Part shown: positions 1 through 8,000 of the stretch, in pieces
Layout of the letters: every line of letters starts with the position of its first letter
Numbering within the stretch: the first letter of the stretch is position 1
NCBI GenBank assembly: GCA_046715235.1
Contig: JBKJZO010000027.1
Span: forward strand, 1 to 9,143
Direction of reading: 5' to 3'
Length of the DNA stretch: 9,143 nt
Source: JBKJZO01 sp046715235
GTDB lineage: Bacteria; Actinomycetota; Actinomycetes; BP-191
The notes under the pieces: generated by a model
Told to the model about the DNA's origin: nothing
What the model saw: the letters and a program-made list of their open reading frames with translations, nothing else
Database searches by the model: none
Program-made: the position numbers and the translations under genes

Positions 1-1047
<1,047 letters not shown>

Positions 1048-1100
1048 CCGCCCGCGGCCCTTGTCGGACGGCCTTAGTAATCTCCGCGCCAGGGGCCACG

Positions 1101-1106
1101 GGAGGT
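1101..1106 (+). promoter_or_regulatory. Ribosome binding site of the TfoX-like gene
   Basis: GGAGGT lies just upstream of the ATG at 1112, a near-ideal Shine-Dalgarno match at good spacing. It fixes the start of the small gene and shows that the gene has its own initiation site whether or not it is read through from thiC. Confidence 0.7.
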
Positions 1107-1111
1107 AGCCA

Positions 1112-1447
1112 ATGGCGACGCATTCGTCCACCGATGTCCGAGAGGTCTATGACCGGCTAGCGGCGGAGCACCTCAGCACGGATGGCGTGACGATGGGCCG
1201 AGCGCTCAGCAATGACGTGCTCAAGGTCAACAACAAGATCTTCGCGTTTGTCATGGGCGAGCGGTTGGTCGTCAAGCTGCCGGCGGCTCGCTGCTCAGCG
1301 CTCATCGCCGATGGTGAGGCGGGCCCATTCGGGTCGGGGGGAAGAACCATGAAGGAGTGGGTCGCGGTCGACCTGCCGCCCGGTAATGCGGGCGAGAAGG
1401 CCTGGCGAGGGCTGATGGGCGACGCCCGCGCGTACGTCGGCGGCTAG
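1112..1447 (+). CDS. TfoX/Sxy N-terminal-domain-like protein, 111 aa
   Basis: This is a small cytoplasmic protein resembling stand-alone TfoX N-terminal domain proteins. The order of elements fits that fold: an N-terminal helix (VREVYDRLAAEHL, about residues 9-21), a conserved turn before a strand (KVNNKIFAFVMGERLVVKLP, about 38-57), a helix (RCSALIADGEAGPF) and a final strand followed by a helix (MKEWVAVDLP, then AWRGLMGDARAYV). In gamma-proteobacteria full-length TfoX/Sxy activates competence genes. The role of the single-domain actinobacterial versions is not established, so no competence role is claimed. The ATG start is supported by GGAGGT at 1101-1106, six bases upstream after GGAGG. 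It lies 64 bp after thiC on the same strand and could be co-transcribed, but nothing links it to thiamine. It ends 6 bp before the stop of the convergent gene. Family assignment is by pattern only. Confidence 0.72.
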   Translation: MATHSSTDVREVYDRLAAEHLSTDGVTMGRALSNDVLKVNNKIFAFVMGERLVVKLPAARCSALIADGEAGPFGSGGRTMKEWVAVDLPPGNAGEKAWRGLMGDARAYVGG

Positions 1448-1453
1448 CCCCCG

Positions 1454-3262
1454 TCACTGATCGACGTCGACATCCCAGTCGAGCATGCGCCGGGCCGTGT
1501 CGTCCCAGGTCTCGTCGATTCGGTAGTGCTGGATCCGGTCGGCGACCGGTTGCGCGACGATCGCCTGCACGCGGGCCGGGTAGGTGTCGAGCAGGTGCAC
1601 GAACGCCGGCAGTGTGTCGCGTGTGATCAGGTCCCAACGTTGCCACCGGTCGGCGATGTTGCCGTCGGGCAAAGGCGTCGTCACGGTCACCTTGCCCTGC
1701 AACGGATTGTCGACGCGCGCGTCGAGCTGCCGCGGCATGAGACCGACCGGCAGCGGCGTCAGCGTGCCGAGCACCCCCAGCACGCCGACTTTCTCCGGCC
1801 CTGGTGTGCGCACCTTTCCGGTGAGCGGAAAGACCTCGCCGTAGCTCCGCGCACCAGGAATCGAGGGCGCGCCGACGACGGTCATCAGCCACGTCATCGC
1901 CTCGCCGGTTGGCGCGTGCGCGCGCATGGTGTCGTACGAGCCGCCGATGATGTCGAACTGCTCCCGGTGCAGCAGGGCTGCATTGCCTCGGCGGATCAGC
2001 CCGACATCGCCTCTGAGCTTGCCGGTGTCGATGTCGTGCCACGCGCCGGCAATCGACGAGTCGAACAGGCCTGCTTCTGACAGTTCGTCAATCGCGGCCA
2101 GCCCACCGCGCACGTACGCCGCGTGCATCGCGCCCTGATCCATGAAGATGTCGCGCTGCATCGTGAGAAGCGTCGTCTCGTACCAGGCGAACTCCTCCGA
2201 CGACAGCTGCGCCAACTCGCTCACGCCGGGCGGCAGCTGAGCTCGAAGCGGCTGCGGAATCCGCGCGAGATCACGCGCGACGCGGCGGAACGTCGCCAGG
2301 TCGAGGAAGCCGCCGGCGAACGACGGCCCGATCATGTTGGCCATCCCGGCCCATTCGAGCTCGGGGTGCTGCAGGTAGAGGTCGCCGTAGTAGCGGTAGA
2401 CCGCTTCGATGGTCGTGCGATTGGCGTCGGCACCCGCCGAGGGATTCCAGGTGGCGCCTTCGATACCGGCGTCACGCAGCGAGACCGATCGCCAGTACGA
2501 CGACAGCGCGCCGGCGTACTCGGCCGGCGCGAAGCCGGCAGCGCGGGCTTGGGCGAGCAGCGCGGAGAGAGCATCCAGGTCGGCGGGTGGGCGGCGCAGC
2601 GCCGATGCGAGCTGGGCCAGCGGCAGGTCGGTGAATGCGCTGCAGCCCGACGGTGCTAGGAATGCCGCCGCGGCACTGCCGAGAAAACCGAGGCGTTCGT
2701 ACGCGGCCGCGGCCATTGGCGAGACCGCGACCACGACGGCGTGGGAGAGGGTCTGCGCTGCGACGCGGGTGTGGTGATCCAGGGTGCGGACCAGGACGTC
2801 GTATTCCGCCTGCAGCTCGTTTTCCCGCCGTCGCCGCGCCGCGTCGGCGTACGCGAGTTCGGGCCCGAGGCGCGGGTCGGACTCGTCGTACGCGCGATGC
2901 GCCGCAAGGATCGCGTCTTCGTGTAGCGACTGCACCCGTGCCCACTCATGGTTGAGCTGCGGTAGAGCGACGTCCGTCGCGTCGGCGTACAGCCTCGACA
3001 AGCGGCGCAGCGCTTCACTGGCGTGCTCGAAGTGCGTTGCGGCAGCGGCGACATGCCCTCCGAGCGCATGAGTCTCGCGGCTCGCGCTACTCGCCGCCCG
3101 GCCGCTCCAGGTCGTGCCGAGGGAGCGCGGAACCGCCACGATCTGCCGACCGCGCAGCGTCAGCAGTCCTGAGTAGTCGCCGATCTCACGAGCAGCCGCA
3201 GCGACAGCGGCGCTGTCGATCTCGAGAGTGAAACGCCTTGCTATCGCAGGCTCCGCGGGCAC
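1454..3262 (-). CDS. Large candidate type VII secretion substrate with WXG100-like N-terminal segment (602 aa)
   Basis: I do not recognise the whole protein. The N-terminal part (about residues 10-100) is a helical hairpin of the WXG100 type: helix AAVAAAAREIG, then a turn with TTWSGRAA (Trp52-Ser-Gly54), then a second long helix ending near RLSRLYADAT. A YxxxD motif (YDESD, about 125-129) follows, similar to the YxxxD tail signal of type VII substrates, though it is internal here. A charged helical stretch (about 130-165) and an Ala-rich segment come next. The C-terminal half (about 290-600) looks like a separate well-conserved domain with ELEWAGMANMIGPSFAGGF, TLLTMQRDIFMDQGAMH, GNAALLHREQFDIIGGSYD and VGAPSIPGARSYGEVFP. 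I cannot name it and see no known toxin motif. The GTG at 3262 is chosen because it overlaps the upstream gene by 22 bp and keeps the first helix. No Shine-Dalgarno precedes it, so translational coupling is likely. The next plausible start, near the Trp, would remove helix 1. No signal peptide or membrane helix is seen. Confidence 0.8.
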   Translation of the reverse strand: MPAEPAIARRFTLEIDSAAVAAAAREIGDYSGLLTLRGRQIVAVPRSLGTTWSGRAASSASRETHALGGHVAAAATHFEHASEALRRLSRLYADATDVALPQLNHEWARVQSLHEDAILAAHRAYDESDPRLGPELAYADAARRRRENELQAEYDVLVRTLDHHTRVAAQTLSHAVVVAVSPMAAAAYERLGFLGSAAAAFLAPSGCSAFTDLPLAQLASALRRPPADLDALSALLAQARAAGFAPAEYAGALSSYWRSVSLRDAGIEGATWNPSAGADANRTTIEAVYRYYGDLYLQHPELEWAGMANMIGPSFAGGFLDLATFRRVARDLARIPQPLRAQLPPGVSELAQLSSEEFAWYETTLLTMQRDIFMDQGAMHAAYVRGGLAAIDELSEAGLFDSSIAGAWHDIDTGKLRGDVGLIRRGNAALLHREQFDIIGGSYDTMRAHAPTGEAMTWLMTVVGAPSIPGARSYGEVFPLTGKVRTPGPEKVGVLGVLGTLTPLPVGLMPRQLDARVDNPLQGKVTVTTPLPDGNIADRWQRWDLITRDTLPAFVHLLDTYPARVQAIVAQPVADRIQHYRIDETWDDTARRMLDWDVDVDQ

Positions 3263-3558
3263 AACTGTGCGGCGACTGCCGCGTCTGTGGCCGAGTAGAC
3301 AGCTGCCGCCTGCCGGGCCACCGATCCGATCGATGCCGCCGACGCGGCGAACACATCGAGAGCCGCGCGCCACGACAGCACGAACGTCGCGACGCCATCG
3401 TCGAGCGACCCGCCGAACTGCCCCGCGCCGCCGACGGCGCGACGGCCGATGCCCGCGAGGGGGGCGCCCGCGTCAGACATCCCGTCCGCGCAGCGGCGAA
3501 ACTCGTCGCCTGCCGCCGCGAGAGAGGTGCAATCGACCGACAACGACGGTTCGCGCAT
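3241..3558 (-). CDS. EspC-like (WXG100-superfamily) type VII secretion substrate, 105 aa
   Basis: This is a short all-helical protein resembling the actinobacterial ESX/EspC-like family, secreted as helical-hairpin dimers through type VII systems. The pattern fits: a first helix with VDCTSLAAAGDEFRRCADGM (residues 8-27), a Gly-rich turn, then FGG (48-50), F59, W63 and a second long helix ending in AAAVYSATDAAVAAQL. The classic mid-protein WxG is absent, as is usual in EspC-like proteins, where W63 lies in helix 2. YSATD (88-92) matches the YxxxD secretion motif of the family. The ATG at 3558 is supported by a strong purine-rich site, AGGGGG, six bases upstream. The next gene overlaps it by 22 bp, so the two are almost certainly co-translated and may form a secreted pair. 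No EccC, EccD or other secretion machinery is in the window. Family placement is by motif; function beyond likely secretion is unknown. Confidence 0.78.
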   Translation of the reverse strand: MREPSLSVDCTSLAAAGDEFRRCADGMSDAGAPLAGIGRRAVGGAGQFGGSLDDGVATFVLSWRAALDVFAASAASIGSVARQAAAVYSATDAAVAAQLCPRSLR

Positions 3559-3664
3559 CGCCCACCCCCTGATCGAACCGCTTCCGCGCGTTCACCAGGG
3601 CTATGAAAACCCGTCAGCGTTGTCATCGGAGGCCGTCATCCACAGACGAGGCCGCGACCGTGCG
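3559..3664. other. 106-bp intergenic region upstream of the EspC-like operon
   Basis: This gap separates the stop of the GNAT-like gene (3665) from the ATG of the EspC-like gene (3558), both on the minus strand. It contains the AGGGGG ribosome binding site (3565-3570). It probably holds the operon promoter: on the minus strand ATGACA occurs, followed about 15-17 bp later by a weak CATAGC-like element, but this is not a convincing sigma-70 match. No hairpin terminator for the GNAT-like gene is evident here, so read-through from it is possible. Confidence 0.35.
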
Positions 3665-4159
3665 CTAGTCGCAGGCCGGCAGGGCCAGCCAGTCCTGCCA
3701 GCTGATGTCGCGTCCGACGTACCGCGGCCGGCTGAACGGCCAGCGGGCCGCTATCCACTCCGGTACGGCGGCGTCGAGCGCGGCCTCTACGTCGCTGCCG
3801 ACCAAGTCGTCCACGACCCACCACGAGATCTCGGCGTCGGCGCCCAGCTTCTCGGGCGGGTCGATGTAGACGCAGCCGAGCAAGGCGGTCTCGGCGGCAT
3901 CGAACACCGCGTAGTTGAAGGATTCGTGCGCCTCGATCTCGGCTTCGTGCCGGGCGAGGTCGCGCCGGTCGTCGTCGTACGACATGTCGGCCGGTGGCCA
4001 GCCCCACGCCGCGCCGTAGATCGACCACAGCCGCTCCCGCGAACCCATGACTGCCGGCATGTCGAGGTCGACGTCGGCAGCGCGGATCGGTCGCAGGCGA
4101 TGGCCGGTTGGCAGGTCGAGCCGGGTCGGGTGCTCGAAGTCCGCGGGCAGCCAGGACAC
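3665..4159 (-). CDS. Degenerate GNAT N-acetyltransferase-like protein (164 aa)
   Basis: The layout is GNAT-like: LDLPTGHRLRPIRAADVDLD at residues 13-32 (strand 1, helix 1), central charged helices, FNYAVFDAAETALLGCVYID (strands 2-4), AEISWWVVDDLVG (strand 4 and the following turn) and the helix VEAALDAAVPEWIAARWPF. The enzymes of this family transfer acetyl groups from acetyl-CoA to amines. Here the usual acetyl-CoA pyrophosphate loop (R/Q-x-x-G-x-G/A) after strand 4 is not seen; the matching place reads DDLVGSDVEA. Catalysis is therefore uncertain and the protein may be a binding-only or diverged member. I chose the GTG at 4159 (start VSWLPADFEHP) because an alternative GTG at 4222 would add a basic, unrelated-looking 21-residue tail and has no better ribosome binding site. 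No Shine-Dalgarno precedes 4159, but a CATACT box sits six bases upstream, as in leaderless genes. The gene is divergent from the membrane gene at 4255. Confidence 0.65.
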   Translation of the reverse strand: MSWLPADFEHPTRLDLPTGHRLRPIRAADVDLDMPAVMGSRERLWSIYGAAWGWPPADMSYDDDRRDLARHEAEIEAHESFNYAVFDAAETALLGCVYIDPPEKLGADAEISWWVVDDLVGSDVEAALDAAVPEWIAARWPFSRPRYVGRDISWQDWLALPACD

Positions 4160-4165
4160 GCAGCA

Positions 4166-4171
4166 AGTATG
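4166..4171 (-). promoter_or_regulatory. Possible -10 box for leaderless transcription of the GNAT-like gene
   Basis: On the minus strand CATACT ends six bases before the GTG at 4159. This spacing would place the transcription start at or next to the start codon, matching the leaderless genes common in actinobacteria, and would explain the absence of a ribosome binding site. No good -35 box is seen at 17-18 bp. The call is tentative. Confidence 0.3.
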
Positions 4172-4244
4172 CCGACGCTCCCATCCGAATGGCCTCTTGC
4201 GTCCGAAGACTGTGCGGCGCACCGTGAGGGCGACAGAAAGCCTT

Positions 4245-4249
4245 GGAGG
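4245..4249 (+). promoter_or_regulatory. Ribosome binding site deciding the start of the six-helix membrane protein
   Basis: GGAGG lies five bases upstream of the ATG at 4255. The frame could also open at the TTG at 4243, but that would place this site inside the coding region, so the ATG at 4255 is the better start. Confidence 0.75.
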
Positions 4250-4254
4250 CGGAC

Positions 4255-5007
4255 ATGACTGACACCACCCAAAGACAACGCCAGCGGCAGCGGATCAGCG
4301 CGCGGATGGCGACCAACGACCCAACCTGGGAGATGTACGCGGCCGGCACGGGACTCGTCGCGGCGGCGTTCATGCTGGCCAGCTACCTGATGCTGCTGGC
4401 AGCCGACATGCCTACCAGCGCCGCGGACCTGACGGCGTTCTACGCCGACGAAGGCAAGCGCAACCTGCTGGTCTCCAGCTGGCTGATGGTCTGTTTCGGC
4501 GCCGCGTTCTCGTCGTGGTTCCTCGGCACACTGCGGTCAGTGCTCCGGCGCGCCGAGGGCGACCAGGGCCGTTTGTCCGGCACCGCCTACGGCGCCGGCA
4601 TCGCGTCGGTCGTCCTGTTCGTCATCGGCTCGTCATTGAAACTGCCGATTGCGGGCTCGCTGCAGTTCGACGACAACTTCGCGTTCAACCCGGCGCTGGA
4701 CACGCACGTGCAGAGCCTGCTGAACACGATGTCGTACGGCGTGCTGGCGCCGGCTGGAATCCTCGCGGCGATCCTCGTCGGCGCGACGGCATTGGTGACG
4801 ATGCGAACCGCGGTGTTCCCGCAGTGGTTCGCATACGCGAGCGTCATCACGGCGGCGCTGCTGCTGGCGACACCGTTCCTCGATCTGCTACCGGTCGTGC
4901 TCATCCCGATCTGGACGATCGCGGCGAGCCTGCTGTGCATCGCCGAGATCCGCAGCAGGGACCGCGTTGTCGACGTCGCCACGCCGTCACCGGTCGCTCC
5001 CGGCTGA
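4255..5007 (+). CDS. Hypothetical six-transmembrane protein, 250 aa
   Basis: This is an integral membrane protein of unrecognised function. After a Gln/Arg-rich cytoplasmic start (residues 1-25, including a QRQRQR tract), six hydrophobic segments are visible at about 28-50, 70-93, 110-130, 156-181, 190-208 and 211-230. A short charged tail (IRSRDRVVDVATP) ends it. The loop between segments 1 and 2 holds DLTAFYADEGKRN, and a polar loop between 3 and 4 holds FDDNFAFNPALDTH. An N-terminal half that starts DPTWEMYAAGTGL and carries a loop of the AFYAD type resembles small actinobacterial integral membrane families of the DUF4386 kind, but this is only a resemblance. The start is set by GGAGG at 4245-4249. 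The gene is divergent from the GNAT-like gene across a 95-bp gap and convergent with the large membrane gene, with a hairpin between the two stops. No enzyme or transporter motif is seen. Confidence 0.85.
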   Translation: MTDTTQRQRQRQRISARMATNDPTWEMYAAGTGLVAAAFMLASYLMLLAADMPTSAADLTAFYADEGKRNLLVSSWLMVCFGAAFSSWFLGTLRSVLRRAEGDQGRLSGTAYGAGIASVVLFVIGSSLKLPIAGSLQFDDNFAFNPALDTHVQSLLNTMSYGVLAPAGILAAILVGATALVTMRTAVFPQWFAYASVITAALLLATPFLDLLPVVLIPIWTIAASLLCIAEIRSRDRVVDVATPSPVAPG

Positions 5008-5017
5008 TCGGATGAGC

Positions 5018-5056
5018 GCCCTGGGCTGAGCATGATGAGGCCCGTCAGCCCAGGGC
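5018..5056. terminator. Bidirectional hairpin terminator between convergent genes
   Basis: A perfect 12-bp inverted repeat, GCCCTGGGCTGA (5018-5029) and TCAGCCCAGGGC (5045-5056), encloses a 15-base loop. It begins 10 bp after the stop of the six-helix gene. Its right arm contains the TGA stop and last three codons of the large minus-strand gene. There is no T-tract on either side, as is usual for actinobacterial stem-only (L-shaped) terminators. The symmetry lets it act in both directions. Confidence 0.75.
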
Positions 5057-8000
5057 CTCGTACTGCGCCTGCAGGTTCCGCAAGTCGCGCAGCCGCTTCT
5101 CGTACGTCGCGCCCACCAGCAACAGGACGACACCGGCAGCCGCGAGGCTGACCCATCGCGGCAACGCCGCGGCGAGCGGCGCGACCTGGACGATCGCGTC
5201 GACGGCGAGTGTCACGCCACCGAGAACGAGCGGCGCTTGCAGGCGCTCCCGGGCGCCGAAGAGCACGACCGCGAACGCGCCCGCTCCCAGAAGAAGCGGT
5301 CGAGCCAGACCCGGGTCGCTCAGCGTCATGACGAGCGACGGCTCGAGGGCGAGCGCCAAACCGGATGCGTACGCCTTCCACGAGCCGATCGAGGGGTCGC
5401 TTCGCCTGCGCAGGTGACCGAACCCCAGGGCGAGCAGAGCGACCGGGAGCAGGTAGGGCTCGGGTGCCCTGACGTCGGCCTCGGCCAGGCGCAGCCACAG
5501 CAGCGCAGTGAAGAGCGCCGACCCGGCGTAGGCAACAGCCCGGCGGTCGGGCCGTACCGCAACCGCGAAGCACGTCACGCCACCGGCCGCGAAAGCCCAC
5601 GAGAGCATCGCCCGGTCCTCATACGTCGCGACGACACCGACGGCGTACGCCGCCACCGCAACCATCTCGATGTACTCGCCGGCCCGATGCCGCAGCAGCC
5701 AGGCCACGCCGGCGCATGTGCATGCGGTGACGACGACTGTCATGCCGGCCTCGGGGATCGTTGCGCCGAGGGCGATCGCGCTGGTCCATGCACCCCCGAC
5801 TGCCAGCGCAGCCGCGACCGCCGCGGCGTGCATCCGGTCGTCCCGCGCTGACACCGAGGCCGCGGTCGCGGCTCCGGCCAGCAACGCCCAGGCCAGCAGC
5901 GCGATGTCCTCATACGTCGCGACGACACCGACGGCGTACGCCGCCACCGCAACCATCTCGATGTACTCGCCGGCCCGATGCCGCAGCAGCCAGGCCACGC
6001 CAGCGCATGCGCATGCGGTGACAACAACCGCCATACCGGCCTCGGAAATCGTTGCGCCGAGGGCGATCGCGCTGGTCCATGCACCCCCGACTGCCAGCGC
6101 AGCCGCGACCGCCGCGGCGTGCATCCGGTCGTCCCGCGCTGACACCGCGGCCGCGGTCGCGGCTCCGGCCAGCAACGCCCAGGCCAGCAGCGCCATGTCC
6201 TCATACGTCGCGACGACGCCGACGGCGTACGACGCCGCGGCGACCGCCTCGATGAGTTCGCCGGCCCGATGCCGCAGCAGCCAGGCCACGCCGGCGCATG
6301 CGCAGGCGGTGACAACAACTGTCATGCCGGCCTGGGCGGTCGTCGCGCCAAGCGCGGTGGCGCCGAACCACGCCGTCGCGACGGACAGGCCCGCCGCGAC
6401 CGCGCCGGCGAACAGGCGGTCCGGCCGCAGCGCGACCGCTGCCGCGGTGGCGGCACCCGCAAGCAACGCCAAGGCGAGCAGCGTCTGGTCGGTCGTGGCC
6501 GCGACAACACCGAAGCCGTACGCCGCCACGGCAACCAGCTCGATGTAGACCCCAGCGCGATGCCGCAGCAGCCAGGCAACGCCCGCGCACGCGCAGGCGG
6601 CAACAACGACCGACAGCCCTGCTTCAGCGGTCGACGCATCGAGAGCGATTGCGCCGGACCAGACAGCTGTGACCGCGAGTCCCGCGGCGACGGCGCCGAC
6701 ATGATGTCTGTCCTGGCGAACGGCCACCGCAGCTGCTGCCACAGCGCCCGCAACAAGCGCGAAGCAGGCCCACGCCGGTTCGTAGACCGTTTGCGAAAGG
6801 CCGATGCAATACCCGCCGGTCGCGATCACCTCGGCGGTGAGCAAGTCGACCGGCGGCACCCATTCGCGCAGCGCGGACACTGCGGTCGCGAGCAGCAGCA
6901 GGCTGGCGCCGAGTGCCAGCCAGAAGCAGGCCACCTCGATGCTGGCTCCGGCAGTTCGCGCGATGGCGAACACCCAGCCGAGCACCGCGGGGACGCAGAT
7001 CGCGCTCGCGGGGACTCGAAAGACCGGGCGGACCGCTGCCGTGACCGCAGTGGCGACGACCGCCACGGCCAGCCCGACATGGGTCATTTGCTCATTCGCA
7101 AGCGACCACGGCAGTGCGTGGGCGATCAGGAGTACGCCGCCGCCCCCAGCAGCCGCCGTGGCGAAAACCGGCCGGCTGACCGTCGTACGGATGGCGAATG
7201 CGGTCGCGGCAACGACGAGCATGAGATCCCAGGCAACCGCAACCGCGTAGGGCCAGTTCAGGGACAGCGGCGCGATGACGGCAGTCGCTACGAGAACCGA
7301 AGCGAACAGAGCCCGCCACAGGAGGCTGGAGCGGAATCTGATGCCGAGAAGGGCGGTGGTCAGGGCGGCCGTGCCTACCGTGACGAGAACCGAGGGCGGG
7401 CCGTGCCACGCCTGGTCAGGTATCAGAACCGTGCGCGCCGCCGCGCCGAGGTCGGATTGCGACCACGTCCGGCCGAGCCAGGCTAGCGGCGCGACCGCCG
7501 CTTCGCCGATGCTCTGGAACTCAAAGGCCACTGCGAGAGGGGCGATCGCTGCACCGAGCGCGAGGGGGCCTTCGTCCCACGGGGCGGGTAGGAGCAGGGT
7601 CAGCGCGACGATTCCCAGCGCACACACCGCCGCCACCGCGGGGAGCGTTCCGGCGTCCATTGTCGGTTTGGCAACCGCGACCACCGCGGCGACGGCAGCG
7701 GCCGCTGCCGCAGCGCTCGAGACCTGAACCACGGACAGACTCCGGCGCAACAGCCAGCCGACCCACACGCATGCCGCGCCGGCGGCAAGCAGCGCCAGGG
7801 CCCCGGGGAGCGCCGAGTTGAAGTCCGTCGCTTCGTCGCCGTACGCCGCCGACACGGCGAACGCCACGCCGGCCGCTCCGGTCAGTGCGGCGCCGAGGGC
7901 AAGACATCCGAGGATCGTCGGCCGTTGCCAGCGGGTTGCGGCGTACGCCGTCACTGCGGTCTGGGCAAGCAGGACGACCGCGGCGGTAGCCGGGTCCTCG

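Noticed and set aside
1048..1111. Possible terminator after thiC
   Set aside because: Only short GGCC repeats are present. No stem of useful length could be drawn, so no terminator is called between thiC and the TfoX-like gene.
3449..4258. A 269-codon plus-strand open frame across the GNAT-like gene
   Set aside because: Antisense to two genes with recognisable family patterns; no domain or ribosome binding site of its own.
5615..6196. Repeats considered as a CRISPR array or mobile element
   Set aside because: Units are contiguous, 291 bp, coding and in frame, without spacers, terminal inverted repeats or transposase. They are internal protein repeats.
5670..6548. A long open frame (292 codons) on the plus strand opposite the repeats
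   Set aside because: It is antisense to the membrane repeats. It stays open because of the GC-rich codon bias and repeats with the same 291-bp period, has no ribosome binding site, and encodes low-complexity Ala/Thr/Ser sequence.
6269..7486. A 405-codon plus-strand open frame
   Set aside because: Antisense shadow of the giant membrane gene. Its product is Arg/Gly/Asp-rich with no domain pattern, while the minus-strand frame gives coherent membrane helices.
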